A DNA stretch of 64,000 nucleotides from RGIG2000 sp045612665. GTDB taxonomy: Bacteria; Bacillota; Clostridia; Oscillospirales; CAG-272. Below are positions 35,048-41,781 of the stretch, piece by piece. A model generated the notes under the pieces. The model searched no databases. It was not told the DNA's origin and worked only from the letters and a program-made list of their open reading frames with translations. A program made the position numbers and the translations under genes. Location: assembly GCA_045612665.1 (NCBI GenBank), contig JAZKZO010000052.1, positions 1 to 64,000 of the forward strand. Reading direction: 5' to 3'. Numbering within the stretch: the first letter of the stretch is position 1; every line of letters starts with the position of its first letter.

Positions 35048-35659
35048 TTATATAAATTTTTTAATAATCGTTTTTGTTCTTTTTGTTTTTGCGTGCTCGG
35101 CTGAAATGATATTATAAATAAGCTCTGCACACTCCTTAACCTTACCGTCCTCATTTACAACCGAATAGTCGTATTTTGGCATAAGGGCAATTTCCTCCTT
35201 GGCTCTTGCAAGACGCCAAAGAATAACCTCGTCAGTTTCAGTTCCGCGTGAGCGAAGTCGCCTTTCAAGCGTTTCTCCGTCGGGCGGGGTGAGCATAACG
35301 GTTATCGCGTTACGCATCTTTTTCTTTACCTGCATAGCACCGTCAACCTCGATTTCAAGCACGATATCCTTGCCCTTAGCAAGCGCGCGCTTTACTTCCT
35401 TTAAAGGAGTACCGTAGTAATTCTCACAGTAGGTTGTATATTCAAGGATTTCTCCGTTTGCTATGCGATTTTCAAATTCCGCCTTATCAATAAAATGATA
35501 ATGAACGCCGTTTATTTCTCCCGGGCGAGGATTTCTCGTGGTTGCCGATACCGAAAGCTCAATCTCCTCGTGAGAGTCAACGAGCTCCTTGACAACCGTT
35601 CCCTTTCCGCTTCCTGCAGGACCCGAGACGATAATCAAAATTCCCTTTCTCTTACTCAT
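35048..35659 (-). CDS. gmk: Guanylate kinase
   Basis: Phosphorylates GMP to GDP. The 203-residue protein has the P-loop SGPAGSGKGTV (12-22), the GMP-binding segment VSATTRNPRPGEINGVHYHF near 37-56, and EIDGAMQ-type EVDGAMQVK near 102. Overlaps remA by eight bases, a common arrangement in this operon type. Confidence 0.96.
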   Translation of the reverse strand: MSKRKGILIIVSGPAGSGKGTVVKELVDSHEEIELSVSATTRNPRPGEINGVHYHFIDKAEFENRIANGEILEYTTYCENYYGTPLKEVKRALAKGKDIVLEIEVDGAMQVKKKMRNAITVMLTPPDGETLERRLRSRGTETDEVILWRLARAKEEIALMPKYDYSVVNEDGKVKECAELIYNIISAEHAKTKRTKTIIKKFI

Positions 35660-35921
35660 CTCTTATCCCTCCATTATCGTCAGTTTCAACTCCGTTTAAT
35701 CTTTGTGCGACAACGTCGGTTGCGAGTGCCGACAAAATCACGTGGTCGGAGTCTGTGATTATGATACTTTTTGTTCGTCTGCCACTTGTGCAGTCGATGA
35801 TTCTTCCGTTATCCTTTGCCTCGCCAACCGTTCTTTTCGCGGGAGCTGAGTCGGGGGAGATGAGCGCAACCACTCTCTCGTCGAGAATCATATTTCCAAA
35901 TCCTACGTTTATTAGCTTCAT
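35652..35921 (-). CDS. remA: RemA-like DUF370 regulator
   Basis: An 89-residue DUF370 protein. It matches RemA, which in B. subtilis is a DNA-binding activator of biofilm matrix genes: MKLINVGFGNMIL at the start, VVALISPDSAPAKR near 17-30, DCTSGRRTKSIIITDSDHVILSA near 43-66. Position between yicC and gmk is the B. subtilis arrangement. The biofilm role in this organism is inferred. Confidence 0.92.
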   Translation of the reverse strand: MKLINVGFGNMILDERVVALISPDSAPAKRTVGEAKDNGRIIDCTSGRRTKSIIITDSDHVILSALATDVVAQRLNGVETDDNGGIRDE

Positions 35922-35922
35922 A

Positions 35923-36810
35923 TTACTCTATATTCTGAATTTGCTCTCTGATTTTTTCGAGCTCGTTTTTGATGTTCACCACAAGATGTGCAGTGCTCGA
36001 ATTAGATGCCTTTGAGCCTATGGTATTCGTTTCTCTGTTCATTTCCTGAAGCAAGAAGTCAAGCTTACGTCCTGCGGGCTCGTTTGACGCAACGATATCC
36101 TCAAACGCGCCGAAGTGGCTATCAAGTCTTACAAGCTCCTCGTCGATTGCAATTCTATCAGCGAAGATTGCAACCTCGGTAAGAATTCTTTGCTCATCGA
36201 TTTCGATTGTGTTCTCGGAGAGGAATTTCTTAATTCTATCCTCGAGCTTTGATGCGTACTCGTGAGTGTCCTTGTCGGAGTTTTCGGAAATTTGAGCAAG
36301 GTATCCCTTGATATTTTCAATCTTCTCACGAATGTTGCGAAGAAGATTTTCGCCCTCGGTCCTTCTTCTTTCAAGGAAGTCAGCGAGTGCAATATCGAGA
36401 ACCTCCTTTATATCGTTCCAATCGCCCTCGAGGTCGTCCTCGGGCTTCTTTACATTAAAGATTTCGCGATTAGATGCGATTTTGCAAACCGTGATATCGT
36501 CGTGAAGACCGAAGGTATCACGAAGCTTATAAAGTGCATTTATGTACGACTGTGCGTAAGCGGTATCGAGGTTGATTTCAACTCCCTGCTGCTCAAGCAA
36601 GTCAACGTTTACGTAAATTTCAACCTTACCTCTTGAAATGCCGTTTGCCTGTACATATTGCTTTATTTTGTCCTCGAGGAAGCTATAAAGACGGGAAATC
36701 TTTACGTTTGCATCAAGGTATCTGTTATTTACCGATTTTATCTCGACGGTGATGTCCTTACCGGCGACGGTTTTGCGCGCTCTTGCGAACGCAGTCATGC
36801 TTTTAAACAT
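35923..36810 (-). CDS. yicC: YicC/YloC family endoribonuclease-like protein
   Basis: A 295-residue protein of the YicC/YloC family; members have been reported to act on RNA. N-terminal MFKSMTAFARA and C-terminal FLLQEMNRETNTIGSKASN (near 258-276) are the family signatures. The ATG at 36810 is chosen because the family begins this way and a GGAGAAG site lies just before it; an ATG at 36822 has no site. First gene of the housekeeping operon with its own promoter. Confidence 0.93.
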   Translation of the reverse strand: MFKSMTAFARARKTVAGKDITVEIKSVNNRYLDANVKISRLYSFLEDKIKQYVQANGISRGKVEIYVNVDLLEQQGVEINLDTAYAQSYINALYKLRDTFGLHDDITVCKIASNREIFNVKKPEDDLEGDWNDIKEVLDIALADFLERRRTEGENLLRNIREKIENIKGYLAQISENSDKDTHEYASKLEDRIKKFLSENTIEIDEQRILTEVAIFADRIAIDEELVRLDSHFGAFEDIVASNEPAGRKLDFLLQEMNRETNTIGSKASNSSTAHLVVNIKNELEKIREQIQNIE

Positions 36811-36843
36811 ACGCTTCTCCATTAATTTTATATTATATATACT

Positions 36844-36873
36844 ATTTTAATATATTTAAGGCGATTTTGTCAA
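36844..36873 (-). promoter_or_regulatory. Promoter of the yicC-to-rsgA housekeeping operon
   Basis: TTGACA (36873-36868), 18 bases, TAAAAT (36849-36844) on the minus strand, about 35 bases before yicC. It is the only strong promoter seen for the roughly 11-kb operon. Confidence 0.7.
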
Positions 36874-36903
36874 CTTTTTTCGCAAAATATTGGATACATA
36901 AAT

Positions 36904-36932
36904 AAAACCCCACTCTAAAAGAGTGAGGTTTT
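36904..36932 (-). terminator. Intrinsic terminator after the small membrane protein gene
   Basis: Arms AAAACCCCACTC (36904-36915) and GAGTGAGGTTTT (36921-36932), one mismatch, loop of five, with T-rich flanks. Confidence 0.75.
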
Positions 36933-36940
36933 TGTGTTAT

Positions 36941-37462
36941 TTAACTAAAAAATTTGTCAATGCGAAGCATTTTCCTGATTTTCAAGTGGTAATATTTTGA
37001 AAACCTTTTAAAGGCAACGTCGCAAAGGACGAGGCAAGCAAGACCGATAACGCCCGTCAAGATTTCCCAGTGAAGCGCGAGCCTTTCGCCTGTTGTGAAA
37101 ACAAATCTTATAAGCAAAATCGTAAGCGTCGCACTCATTACCATATATAGTGCCTTAAGAGTTAGACACACAGGCCTTGGACGAGCCTCGAAAATTCTGC
37201 GTATCACGGGATAAAAGCCGAAAATCGCATATTCCGTCGCAACGAGCTTTGAGGGCAAAATCAAAAATGCAATCACAGCGCAAACGGCATACGTGAGCAT
37301 TCCCGCACCGTTGCCAAGCTCCTCGCAAACGACGAAAATTAAAATTGATGCAATCAAAACGGCACAAAGGTCAAAAACGTTAAAAAACGAGCCAAGAAGC
37401 AATATTACAACGCCAAGTGATGCCATAATTGCACAAAAGGCGAGATATTTTGTCTTCTTCAT
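36941..37462 (-). CDS. Small integral membrane protein
   Basis: A 173-residue protein with about five membrane helices (LAFCAIMASLGVVILLLGSFF, a helix near FDLCAVLIASILIFVVCEELG, MLTYAVCAVIAFLIL, LYMVMSATLTILLIRFVF, ILTGVIGLACLVLCDVAF) and a basic C-terminus. The overall shape recalls small-molecule-binding S components of ECF transporters, but no diagnostic motif was seen, so the function is unknown. The ATG at 37462 follows a weak AGGTAAG site; a TTG at 37477 would overlap the J-domain gene. Third gene of the DUF5685/J-domain unit. Confidence 0.75.
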   Translation of the reverse strand: MKKTKYLAFCAIMASLGVVILLLGSFFNVFDLCAVLIASILIFVVCEELGNGAGMLTYAVCAVIAFLILPSKLVATEYAIFGFYPVIRRIFEARPRPVCLTLKALYMVMSATLTILLIRFVFTTGERLALHWEILTGVIGLACLVLCDVAFKRFSKYYHLKIRKMLRIDKFFS

Positions 37463-37467
37463 TTTTC

Positions 37468-38034
37468 TTACCTGCAAAGACAGTCAAGACAAATAAGGCA
37501 CGAGCAAATGTCGCACATATCACATCCTGCGTTGCCCGGCTGTGAGGTTGTTTGTCTTCCGTATGCGTTACCGCGATTTTGCAAATTATCTCTGAAAAGC
37601 TTGTATTCTCCGTTGTTTGGAGCCATATTACAAGCCATATTTGAATATTTGAGCGCATCGGCATAAGCGCCCTTGCTTGCAAAAACGCACGCCTTAAGAT
37701 AATGCCATTCAGCATTTCTTCCCGCTTGGTCAATCGAATCAAGCACGAGGTCAGCCTCAATAAACTTGCTTTCCGTAATCTTTCTTCTCGCATCGGCAAG
37801 TGCTGCTGAATAGTCAACGTCAGAATCGGAGTTATACTTTGCACCGCCTGCTCTTTGACGGAGAATTTCGTCGTAAGCCTCGTTTATTTCCTTCATCTTG
37901 GACTCGGCATAATCAGCCATAGGTCCGGGATTTTTGTCGGGATGATATTTAAGAGCAAGCTCCTTATAAGCCTTTTTTACCTCTTCGTTTGTTGCGTTTG
38001 GCGATATGCCAAGCACCTTGTATGGATCAGTCAT
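37468..38034 (-). CDS. J-domain protein with cysteine-rich tail
   Basis: A 188-residue protein. The J domain (about 1-65) has DPYKVLGISPNATNEEVKKAYKEL and the HPD motif in KYHPDKNPG, which would stimulate a DnaK ATPase. Residues about 75-150 look like TPR helices (EWHYLKACVFASKGAYADAL). The last 18 residues, CDMCDICSCLICLDCLCR, have seven cysteines, suggesting metal binding or attachment. It lacks the zinc and substrate domains of DnaJ. It is cotranscribed with the DUF5685 gene upstream. Confidence 0.88.
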   Translation of the reverse strand: MTDPYKVLGISPNATNEEVKKAYKELALKYHPDKNPGPMADYAESKMKEINEAYDEILRQRAGGAKYNSDSDVDYSAALADARRKITESKFIEADLVLDSIDQAGRNAEWHYLKACVFASKGAYADALKYSNMACNMAPNNGEYKLFRDNLQNRGNAYGRQTTSQPGNAGCDMCDICSCLICLDCLCR

Positions 38035-38097
38035 TTCGTTCCTCCACGGTTTAGTTTAACCTATTTTAACACAAAAGCACACGTATGTAAATAGTTT

Positions 38098-38952
38098 TCA
38101 CACAGTTTTCATTTTCAAAATTCGAGCAGTTTGATTTACCATGCCGATATATATCGTATTTTTTAGAATTCCCTCGACGTCGCGGTGAGATGAGAAATCA
38201 AGTGCCTCAAGGGCGTGGCTAAGCTCATCAAGCTCCAGCATAAGCGCAATTCGAAGCAAATTTTTGTTTTCATCGCTCAGCTCATCGCCAAATGAATTGA
38301 TAATCGCGTTAAACGAGCCTGTCTTAGCATCGCTTGGCATATCGTCAATTGCATCAATAATGTATATCCATTTGCCAAGATGATAGCCGATTTTCGCACA
38401 CAGGGTCGCGTTTTCTGCATCCAAGCCGTAAGATGCAACCGTTCCCAAGAGGTCGCCAAATATGCTCGCAACAGAGTCGATGCTGTCGGTATTTTGGATT
38501 TCAAGAGCGCTGAGATTATCTATTTTTTTCTTCAAATTCGTTTCCAAATCCTTTAGCTTCGGATCGGTTTTCTTAAAAAATACAGTGCTAAGAGCGACAA
38601 TTCTTGCCAAAAGCTTTTTAAAGCCGTGAGAGTCGTTTATATTGTCCTCTAGCTTTAAGCGAGTGAGCATTACGCTCGTTTTGGCGCAATATTCAAGAGT
38701 TTCGTCAATTTCAAGCATAGGGCGACGCATAAAGGGATGTGCAATGCAACGGCGCATTTTAACCTCTCCTGTGCGCTTTTCAGCCACCTTGCGAAGTAAT
38801 ACGAGAAACACAAAATCGTAGCTGAGTGTCATTTTAGACATACAGCCCGTGCGCTTTCCCATAGCGCGACAAAGTCCGCAATAGGTCGCCTTATAAAGCT
38901 CGTGTTCCTTAACCTTTAGCTCGGGTATTTGTGGCTTTATGTATCCGAACAT
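38098..38952 (-). CDS. DUF5685 family protein
   Basis: A 284-residue protein that fits DUF5685 by recall: start MFGYIKPQIPELKVKEHELYK, then YCGLCRAMGKRTGC near 29-42, a cysteine in MRRCIAHP, and a helical body with HLGKWIYIIDAIDD near 190. The helical DAIDD segment resembles isoprenoid- or squalene-synthase-like helices but this is weak. No signal peptide. Function unknown. It precedes a J-domain gene by 63 bases; the cysteine-rich features of both proteins suggest a shared metal-linked role, which is inference. Confidence 0.75.
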   Translation of the reverse strand: MFGYIKPQIPELKVKEHELYKATYCGLCRAMGKRTGCMSKMTLSYDFVFLVLLRKVAEKRTGEVKMRRCIAHPFMRRPMLEIDETLEYCAKTSVMLTRLKLEDNINDSHGFKKLLARIVALSTVFFKKTDPKLKDLETNLKKKIDNLSALEIQNTDSIDSVASIFGDLLGTVASYGLDAENATLCAKIGYHLGKWIYIIDAIDDMPSDAKTGSFNAIINSFGDELSDENKNLLRIALMLELDELSHALEALDFSSHRDVEGILKNTIYIGMVNQTARILKMKTV

Positions 38953-38986
38953 TTCGTGTCCCCCTTCTTTTAATACTTCTCTTAAT

Positions 38987-39015
38987 ATATTAACACTAAA
39001 TGCAAATTATTTCAA
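38987..39015 (-). promoter_or_regulatory. Promoter of the DUF5685/J-domain unit
   Basis: TTGAAA (39015-39010), 17 bases, TAATAT (38992-38987) on the minus strand. AAGAAGGGGG precedes the ATG at 38952. Confidence 0.6.
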
Positions 39016-39032
39016 TAGAAAATAACAATAAA

Positions 39033-39051
39033 AACGGCACTTAGTGCCGTT
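39033..39051 (-). terminator. Intrinsic terminator of spoIIR
   Basis: AACGGCAC (39033-39040) and GTGCCGTT (39044-39051) with a three-base loop; minus-strand T-run follows. The stem includes the spoIIR stop codon. Confidence 0.8.
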
Positions 39052-39664
39052 AATATTCAAATCCGAATGCGTTTGCGGCGATTTCCAAAAGCTTGAACTT
39101 AATTTCGTATTCGCCCGAGGTGCCCGTTATCATATAATACTGCTCCTTGGTAAGCCCTGTGCTTATATACGCATCATCGTCATACTCGATTGCCTGTGCC
39201 GTGCAAAGGGGTGGAAAAAGCACGCACCACCAATTTTGTCCCTCTCCATTTCCTATTATAACTCTTACCGAGGTATATTCTCCTGCGGGAAGCGAAAAGC
39301 CCTCGTAATCTCGCCTTGGATAGTCCTCTTTGCCTATTTCTATGGATACTGTGTCAATAATTCCCTCTTTTTCAAGAGCTTTCATAGCTAGCTCCTCTAG
39401 ATATTTTTTATCCGATGCAATCATAGCAAGAGCCTGCTCCTTGCTATCGCAATCGTATTTTGATATATGCTCAAGCAATGCATCTCTTACCTTAAGCTTG
39501 AGCTCTTGATCGCGCTCACTATCCGAATTTGCAAGGACGTGGAGTCTTATTGTCGAGTTGTATATCTCGCACTCCTTAGCCGACGGAATGACTGCCCAAA
39601 GCGACAAAAATATGACGAAGCAAAAAAGTGATGTAAGCAATATTCTTAATTTTCTTTTTTTCAT
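39050..39664 (-). CDS. spoIIR: Stage II sporulation protein R
   Basis: Secreted signalling protein that, in B. subtilis, leaves the forespore to trigger pro-SigE processing by SpoIIGA. The 204-residue protein has an N-terminal membrane/signal segment (about 8-27), then the family core IRLHVLANSDSERDQELKLKVRDALL near 39-64, SVRVIIGNGEGQNWWCVLFPPLC near 133-155. A GGAGG site lies 11 bases before the ATG. A SigF-like promoter directly upstream agrees with forespore expression. Clear marker of an endospore former. Confidence 0.94.
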   Translation of the reverse strand: MKKRKLRILLTSLFCFVIFLSLWAVIPSAKECEIYNSTIRLHVLANSDSERDQELKLKVRDALLEHISKYDCDSKEQALAMIASDKKYLEELAMKALEKEGIIDTVSIEIGKEDYPRRDYEGFSLPAGEYTSVRVIIGNGEGQNWWCVLFPPLCTAQAIEYDDDAYISTGLTKEQYYMITGTSGEYEIKFKLLEIAANAFGFEY

Positions 39665-39674
39665 AAAATAAAAA

Positions 39675-39710
39675 CCTCCGTACTCGGTAATTGTTTCCCG
39701 TTTACGAAGG
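39675..39710 (-). terminator. Terminator-like hairpin over the spoIIR ribosome site
   Basis: CCTTCGTA (minus strand 39710-39703) pairs with TACGGAGG (39682-39675), one wobble, loop of 20, followed by TTTTTATTTT. It can end the upstream lipoprotein transcript and contains the spoIIR GGAGG in its 3' arm. Confidence 0.6.
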
Positions 39711-39718
39711 CTTTATTC
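39689..39718 (-). promoter_or_regulatory. Candidate SigF promoter of spoIIR
   Basis: GAATA (39718-39714), 15 bases, GGAAACAATT (39698-39689) on the minus strand. The -10 part matches the SigF form GGNNANANTR in nine of ten positions and the -35 part matches GYATA in four of five. Predicted start near 39682. B. subtilis spoIIR is SigF-dependent. Confidence 0.55.
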
Positions 39719-39721
39719 ACA

Positions 39722-39898
39722 TTAGTTAAATTCTACTACGTTATCAACGTCTGTCTTTTCGCTTGGAAGCTCGCCAGGAAGCTCGCTTGATGATGACTCG
39801 CTTGATGAGCTTGATTCATCTCCGTCATCAGGACCGCACGCGATAAGCATGCCAAGGCACAAAAGAAGTGACAACATAAGAGCAATAATTTTCTTCAT
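39722..39898 (-). CDS. Small lipoprotein with Ser/Glu-rich tail
   Basis: A 58-residue protein with a lipoprotein signal: MKKIIALMLSLLLCLGM then lipobox LIAC with the modified Cys at position 21. The mature part is about 38 residues, acidic and serine-rich (DDGDES, then a Ser/Glu run, and PGELPSEK). An AAGGAGAA site lies eight bases before the ATG, and a consensus promoter lies upstream. It should be tethered to the outer face of the membrane. Function unknown; such short lipopeptides can also be remnants of longer solute-binding or surface proteins. Confidence 0.8.
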   Translation of the reverse strand: MKKIIALMLSLLLCLGMLIACGPDDGDESSSSSESSSSELPGELPSEKTDVDNVVEFN

Positions 39899-39938
39899 AT
39901 ATAATTCTCCTTATAATTTAGACATAATTTACAAATTT

Positions 39939-39967
39939 ATTTTACTACATTTTATCTAATTTGTCAA
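39939..39967 (-). promoter_or_regulatory. Promoter of the small lipoprotein gene
   Basis: TTGACA (39967-39962), 17 bases, TAAAAT (39944-39939) on the minus strand. Confidence 0.7.
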
Positions 39968-39985
39968 TAGAATGTTTAATTTTTC

Positions 39986-40014
39986 TTGCGTAAGTATAAT
40001 TTTTGTGGTAAAAT
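39986..40014 (+). promoter_or_regulatory. Promoter of pncC (cinA)
   Basis: TTGCGT (39986-39991), 17 bases, TAAAAT (40009-40014) with TGG just before it (extended -10). Confidence 0.5.
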
Positions 40015-40036
40015 AATAGCAGATGGGAGTGATTTT

Positions 40037-40519
40037 ATGAATTTCGCAAATGAGCTTGTTACACTTTTAAAGGAAAAAAATCTCACAATCTCGTGCGCTG
40101 AGTCCTGTACCGGCGGTCTTGTTGCCAAATCTATAACCGACGTGTCGGGCTGTTCTAGCGTTTTTTGGGGCGGAGTTGTTTCGTACGACAATAGCGTGAA
40201 GATGGGGCTTTTAGGCGTGCGTGAGGACACCTTGAAGGCGTTTGGCGCAGTATCGGAGCAAACGGCTACGGAAATGGCTTTAGGCGTTTCAAGGGCGTGC
40301 AAAACGGCAATAGGCATAAGCACGACAGGAATTGCCGGTCCTGACGGTGGAAGCCCTGAAAAGCCCGTAGGAACGGTTTATATCGGCGTATGCATTGAGG
40401 GCGAGGCTTGCGCAAAAAGGCTCAATATTTGCCCCTCTCTTTCGCGTGGTGAGATAAGAGAAAGGGCGGTAGAGCTTTTGCTTGCTTATCTTATAGATAA
40501 AATTAAAGAAAGGTATTGA
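40037..40519 (+). CDS. pncC: Nicotinamide-nucleotide amidase, CinA C-terminal domain
   Basis: Deamidates nicotinamide mononucleotide to nicotinate mononucleotide for pyridine salvage. The 160-residue protein is the CinA C-terminal domain alone: AESCTGGLVAKSITDVSGCS near 22-41, FWGGVVSYDNSVK near 43-55, TTGIAGPDGGSPEKPVGTVYIG near 99-120. The N-terminal CinA domain (ADP-ribose pyrophosphatase part) is missing, as in E. coli PncC. The ATG at 40037 has a GGGAGTGA site; the frame is open upstream to 39986 without a ribosome site. Confidence 0.92.
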   Translation: MNFANELVTLLKEKNLTISCAESCTGGLVAKSITDVSGCSSVFWGGVVSYDNSVKMGLLGVREDTLKAFGAVSEQTATEMALGVSRACKTAIGISTTGIAGPDGGSPEKPVGTVYIGVCIEGEACAKRLNICPSLSRGEIRERAVELLLAYLIDKIKERY

Positions 40520-40544
40520 TTTTAATACCTTTATATGGTAAAAT
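40516..40544 (+). promoter_or_regulatory. Promoter of pfkA
   Basis: TTGATT (40516-40521), 17 bases, TAAAAT (40539-40544) with an extended TGG. An inverted repeat AAAGGTATT/AATACCTTT (40509-40532) overlaps the -35 region and could serve as an operator or as a weak terminator of pncC. Confidence 0.65.
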
Positions 40545-40578
40545 ATACCTTGAAAATTTTTATCAAACGGAGTTATTT

Positions 40579-41649
40579 ATGGAACAGAAGAAATTTAGAA
40601 GAATAGGCATTCTTACCTCGGGCGGAGATGCACCTGGTATGAGCGCCGCTATAAGAAGCGTTACGCGTTCCGCACTCGCACGTGGCGTTGAGGTTATGGG
40701 CGTTATCGGCGGATATGCAGGTCTTATCAATAATAATCTTAAGCCACTTACAGCAATGGACGTAAGCGGAATCGCATCACACGGCGGTACTGCACTCTAC
40801 TCTGCTCGTTGCAACGAATTCAAGTACGAGGAAGGTATGCAGCAGGCTATCGCTACTTGCAAGGCTAACGACATTGACGGTCTTATTTGCATCGGTGGCG
40901 ACGGTACGTTCAGAGGTGCTACCGACCTTAGCATCCGTGGAATTCCTTGCATCGGTATTCCAGGCACCATTGACAACGATATTACCGCAACCGATTACAC
41001 AATTGGCTACGATACAGCTATGAACACCGCTCTTGAGCTTTGCGACAAGATTCTTGATACGTCAGAGTCTCATGACCGTTGCGCAGTTGTTGAGGTTATG
41101 GGTCGTGATGCAGGCTATATTGCAATCGAAACAGGTATTGCACTTGGTGCGGTTGGTGTTGCTCTTATTGAAATGCCTTTTGACAAAGAGGCTCTCTTCG
41201 CTAAGATGAAGGCTCTTCGTGCACAAGGTCAGCATAGCTTTATTGTTATTGTTGCCGAGGGAATGGGCGCTGAGTTTGGCGAAAAGCTTACAAAGGAAAT
41301 CGAGCAAGAAACAGGTATCGAGTCAAGATTTGCTCGCCCTGCTCACATTGTTCGCGGTGGTACACCTACCCTTCGCGACCGTTCACTTGCAGCCGTTATG
41401 GGCGACAAGGCAGTTGATCTCCTTCTCGCAGGAAAGAGCGACCTTGTAATTTGCTCAAGAAACGACAAGATTATCGCAACCGACATTAAGTGGGCACTTA
41501 TCGTTGATAGAATGTTTAAGGGCAAGCTTAAGGATGGCGACCTTGATAGCTTCACAGCTGAGCAAATTGAGGAAATGAAGGCTCTTTGTGCTGAGCGCCG
41601 TGCTTACTTCGAGGATATGTACGACATTATGCTTACCATCGGTGGCTAA
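40579..41649 (+). CDS. pfkA: ATP-dependent 6-phosphofructokinase
   Basis: Commits fructose 6-phosphate to glycolysis using ATP. The 356-residue protein has ILTSGGDAPGMSAAIR (11-26), GGDGT (106-110) with Gly at the position that selects ATP, and GIPGTIDNDI with Gly instead of the PPi-type Lys. EVMGRDAGYIA and the effector-site region are present. It is about 35 residues longer than B. subtilis PfkA. The ATG at 40579 follows a GGAG site; upstream in-frame TTG at 40516 lies in the promoter. It has its own promoter and terminator. Confidence 0.94.
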   Translation: MEQKKFRRIGILTSGGDAPGMSAAIRSVTRSALARGVEVMGVIGGYAGLINNNLKPLTAMDVSGIASHGGTALYSARCNEFKYEEGMQQAIATCKANDIDGLICIGGDGTFRGATDLSIRGIPCIGIPGTIDNDITATDYTIGYDTAMNTALELCDKILDTSESHDRCAVVEVMGRDAGYIAIETGIALGAVGVALIEMPFDKEALFAKMKALRAQGQHSFIVIVAEGMGAEFGEKLTKEIEQETGIESRFARPAHIVRGGTPTLRDRSLAAVMGDKAVDLLLAGKSDLVICSRNDKIIATDIKWALIVDRMFKGKLKDGDLDSFTAEQIEEMKALCAERRAYFEDMYDIMLTIGG

Positions 41650-41736
41650 GGTCGAGGAGCCTCGACAGGCAAAATCCGATATTGATACATTCAATTTATC
41701 GATTCTCACGAAGCAATTTTCTAAACAGTATAAAAC

Positions 41737-41764
41737 AAAAAGCTCTGATTTCTCAGAGCTTTTT
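41737..41764. terminator. Bidirectional intrinsic terminator
   Basis: AAAAAGCTCTGA (41737-41748) and TCAGAGCTTTTT (41753-41764), loop TTTC. Serves pfkA (plus) and the His/Cys repeat protein gene (minus). Confidence 0.88.
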
Positions 41765-41781
41765 TATTTTTGATTTAGGAA

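Noticed and set aside
40509..40532. AAAGGTATT/AATACCTTT as a terminator of pncC
   Set aside because: The stem is good but no T-run follows and it overlaps the pfkA promoter, so an operator role is as likely; not called as a terminator.
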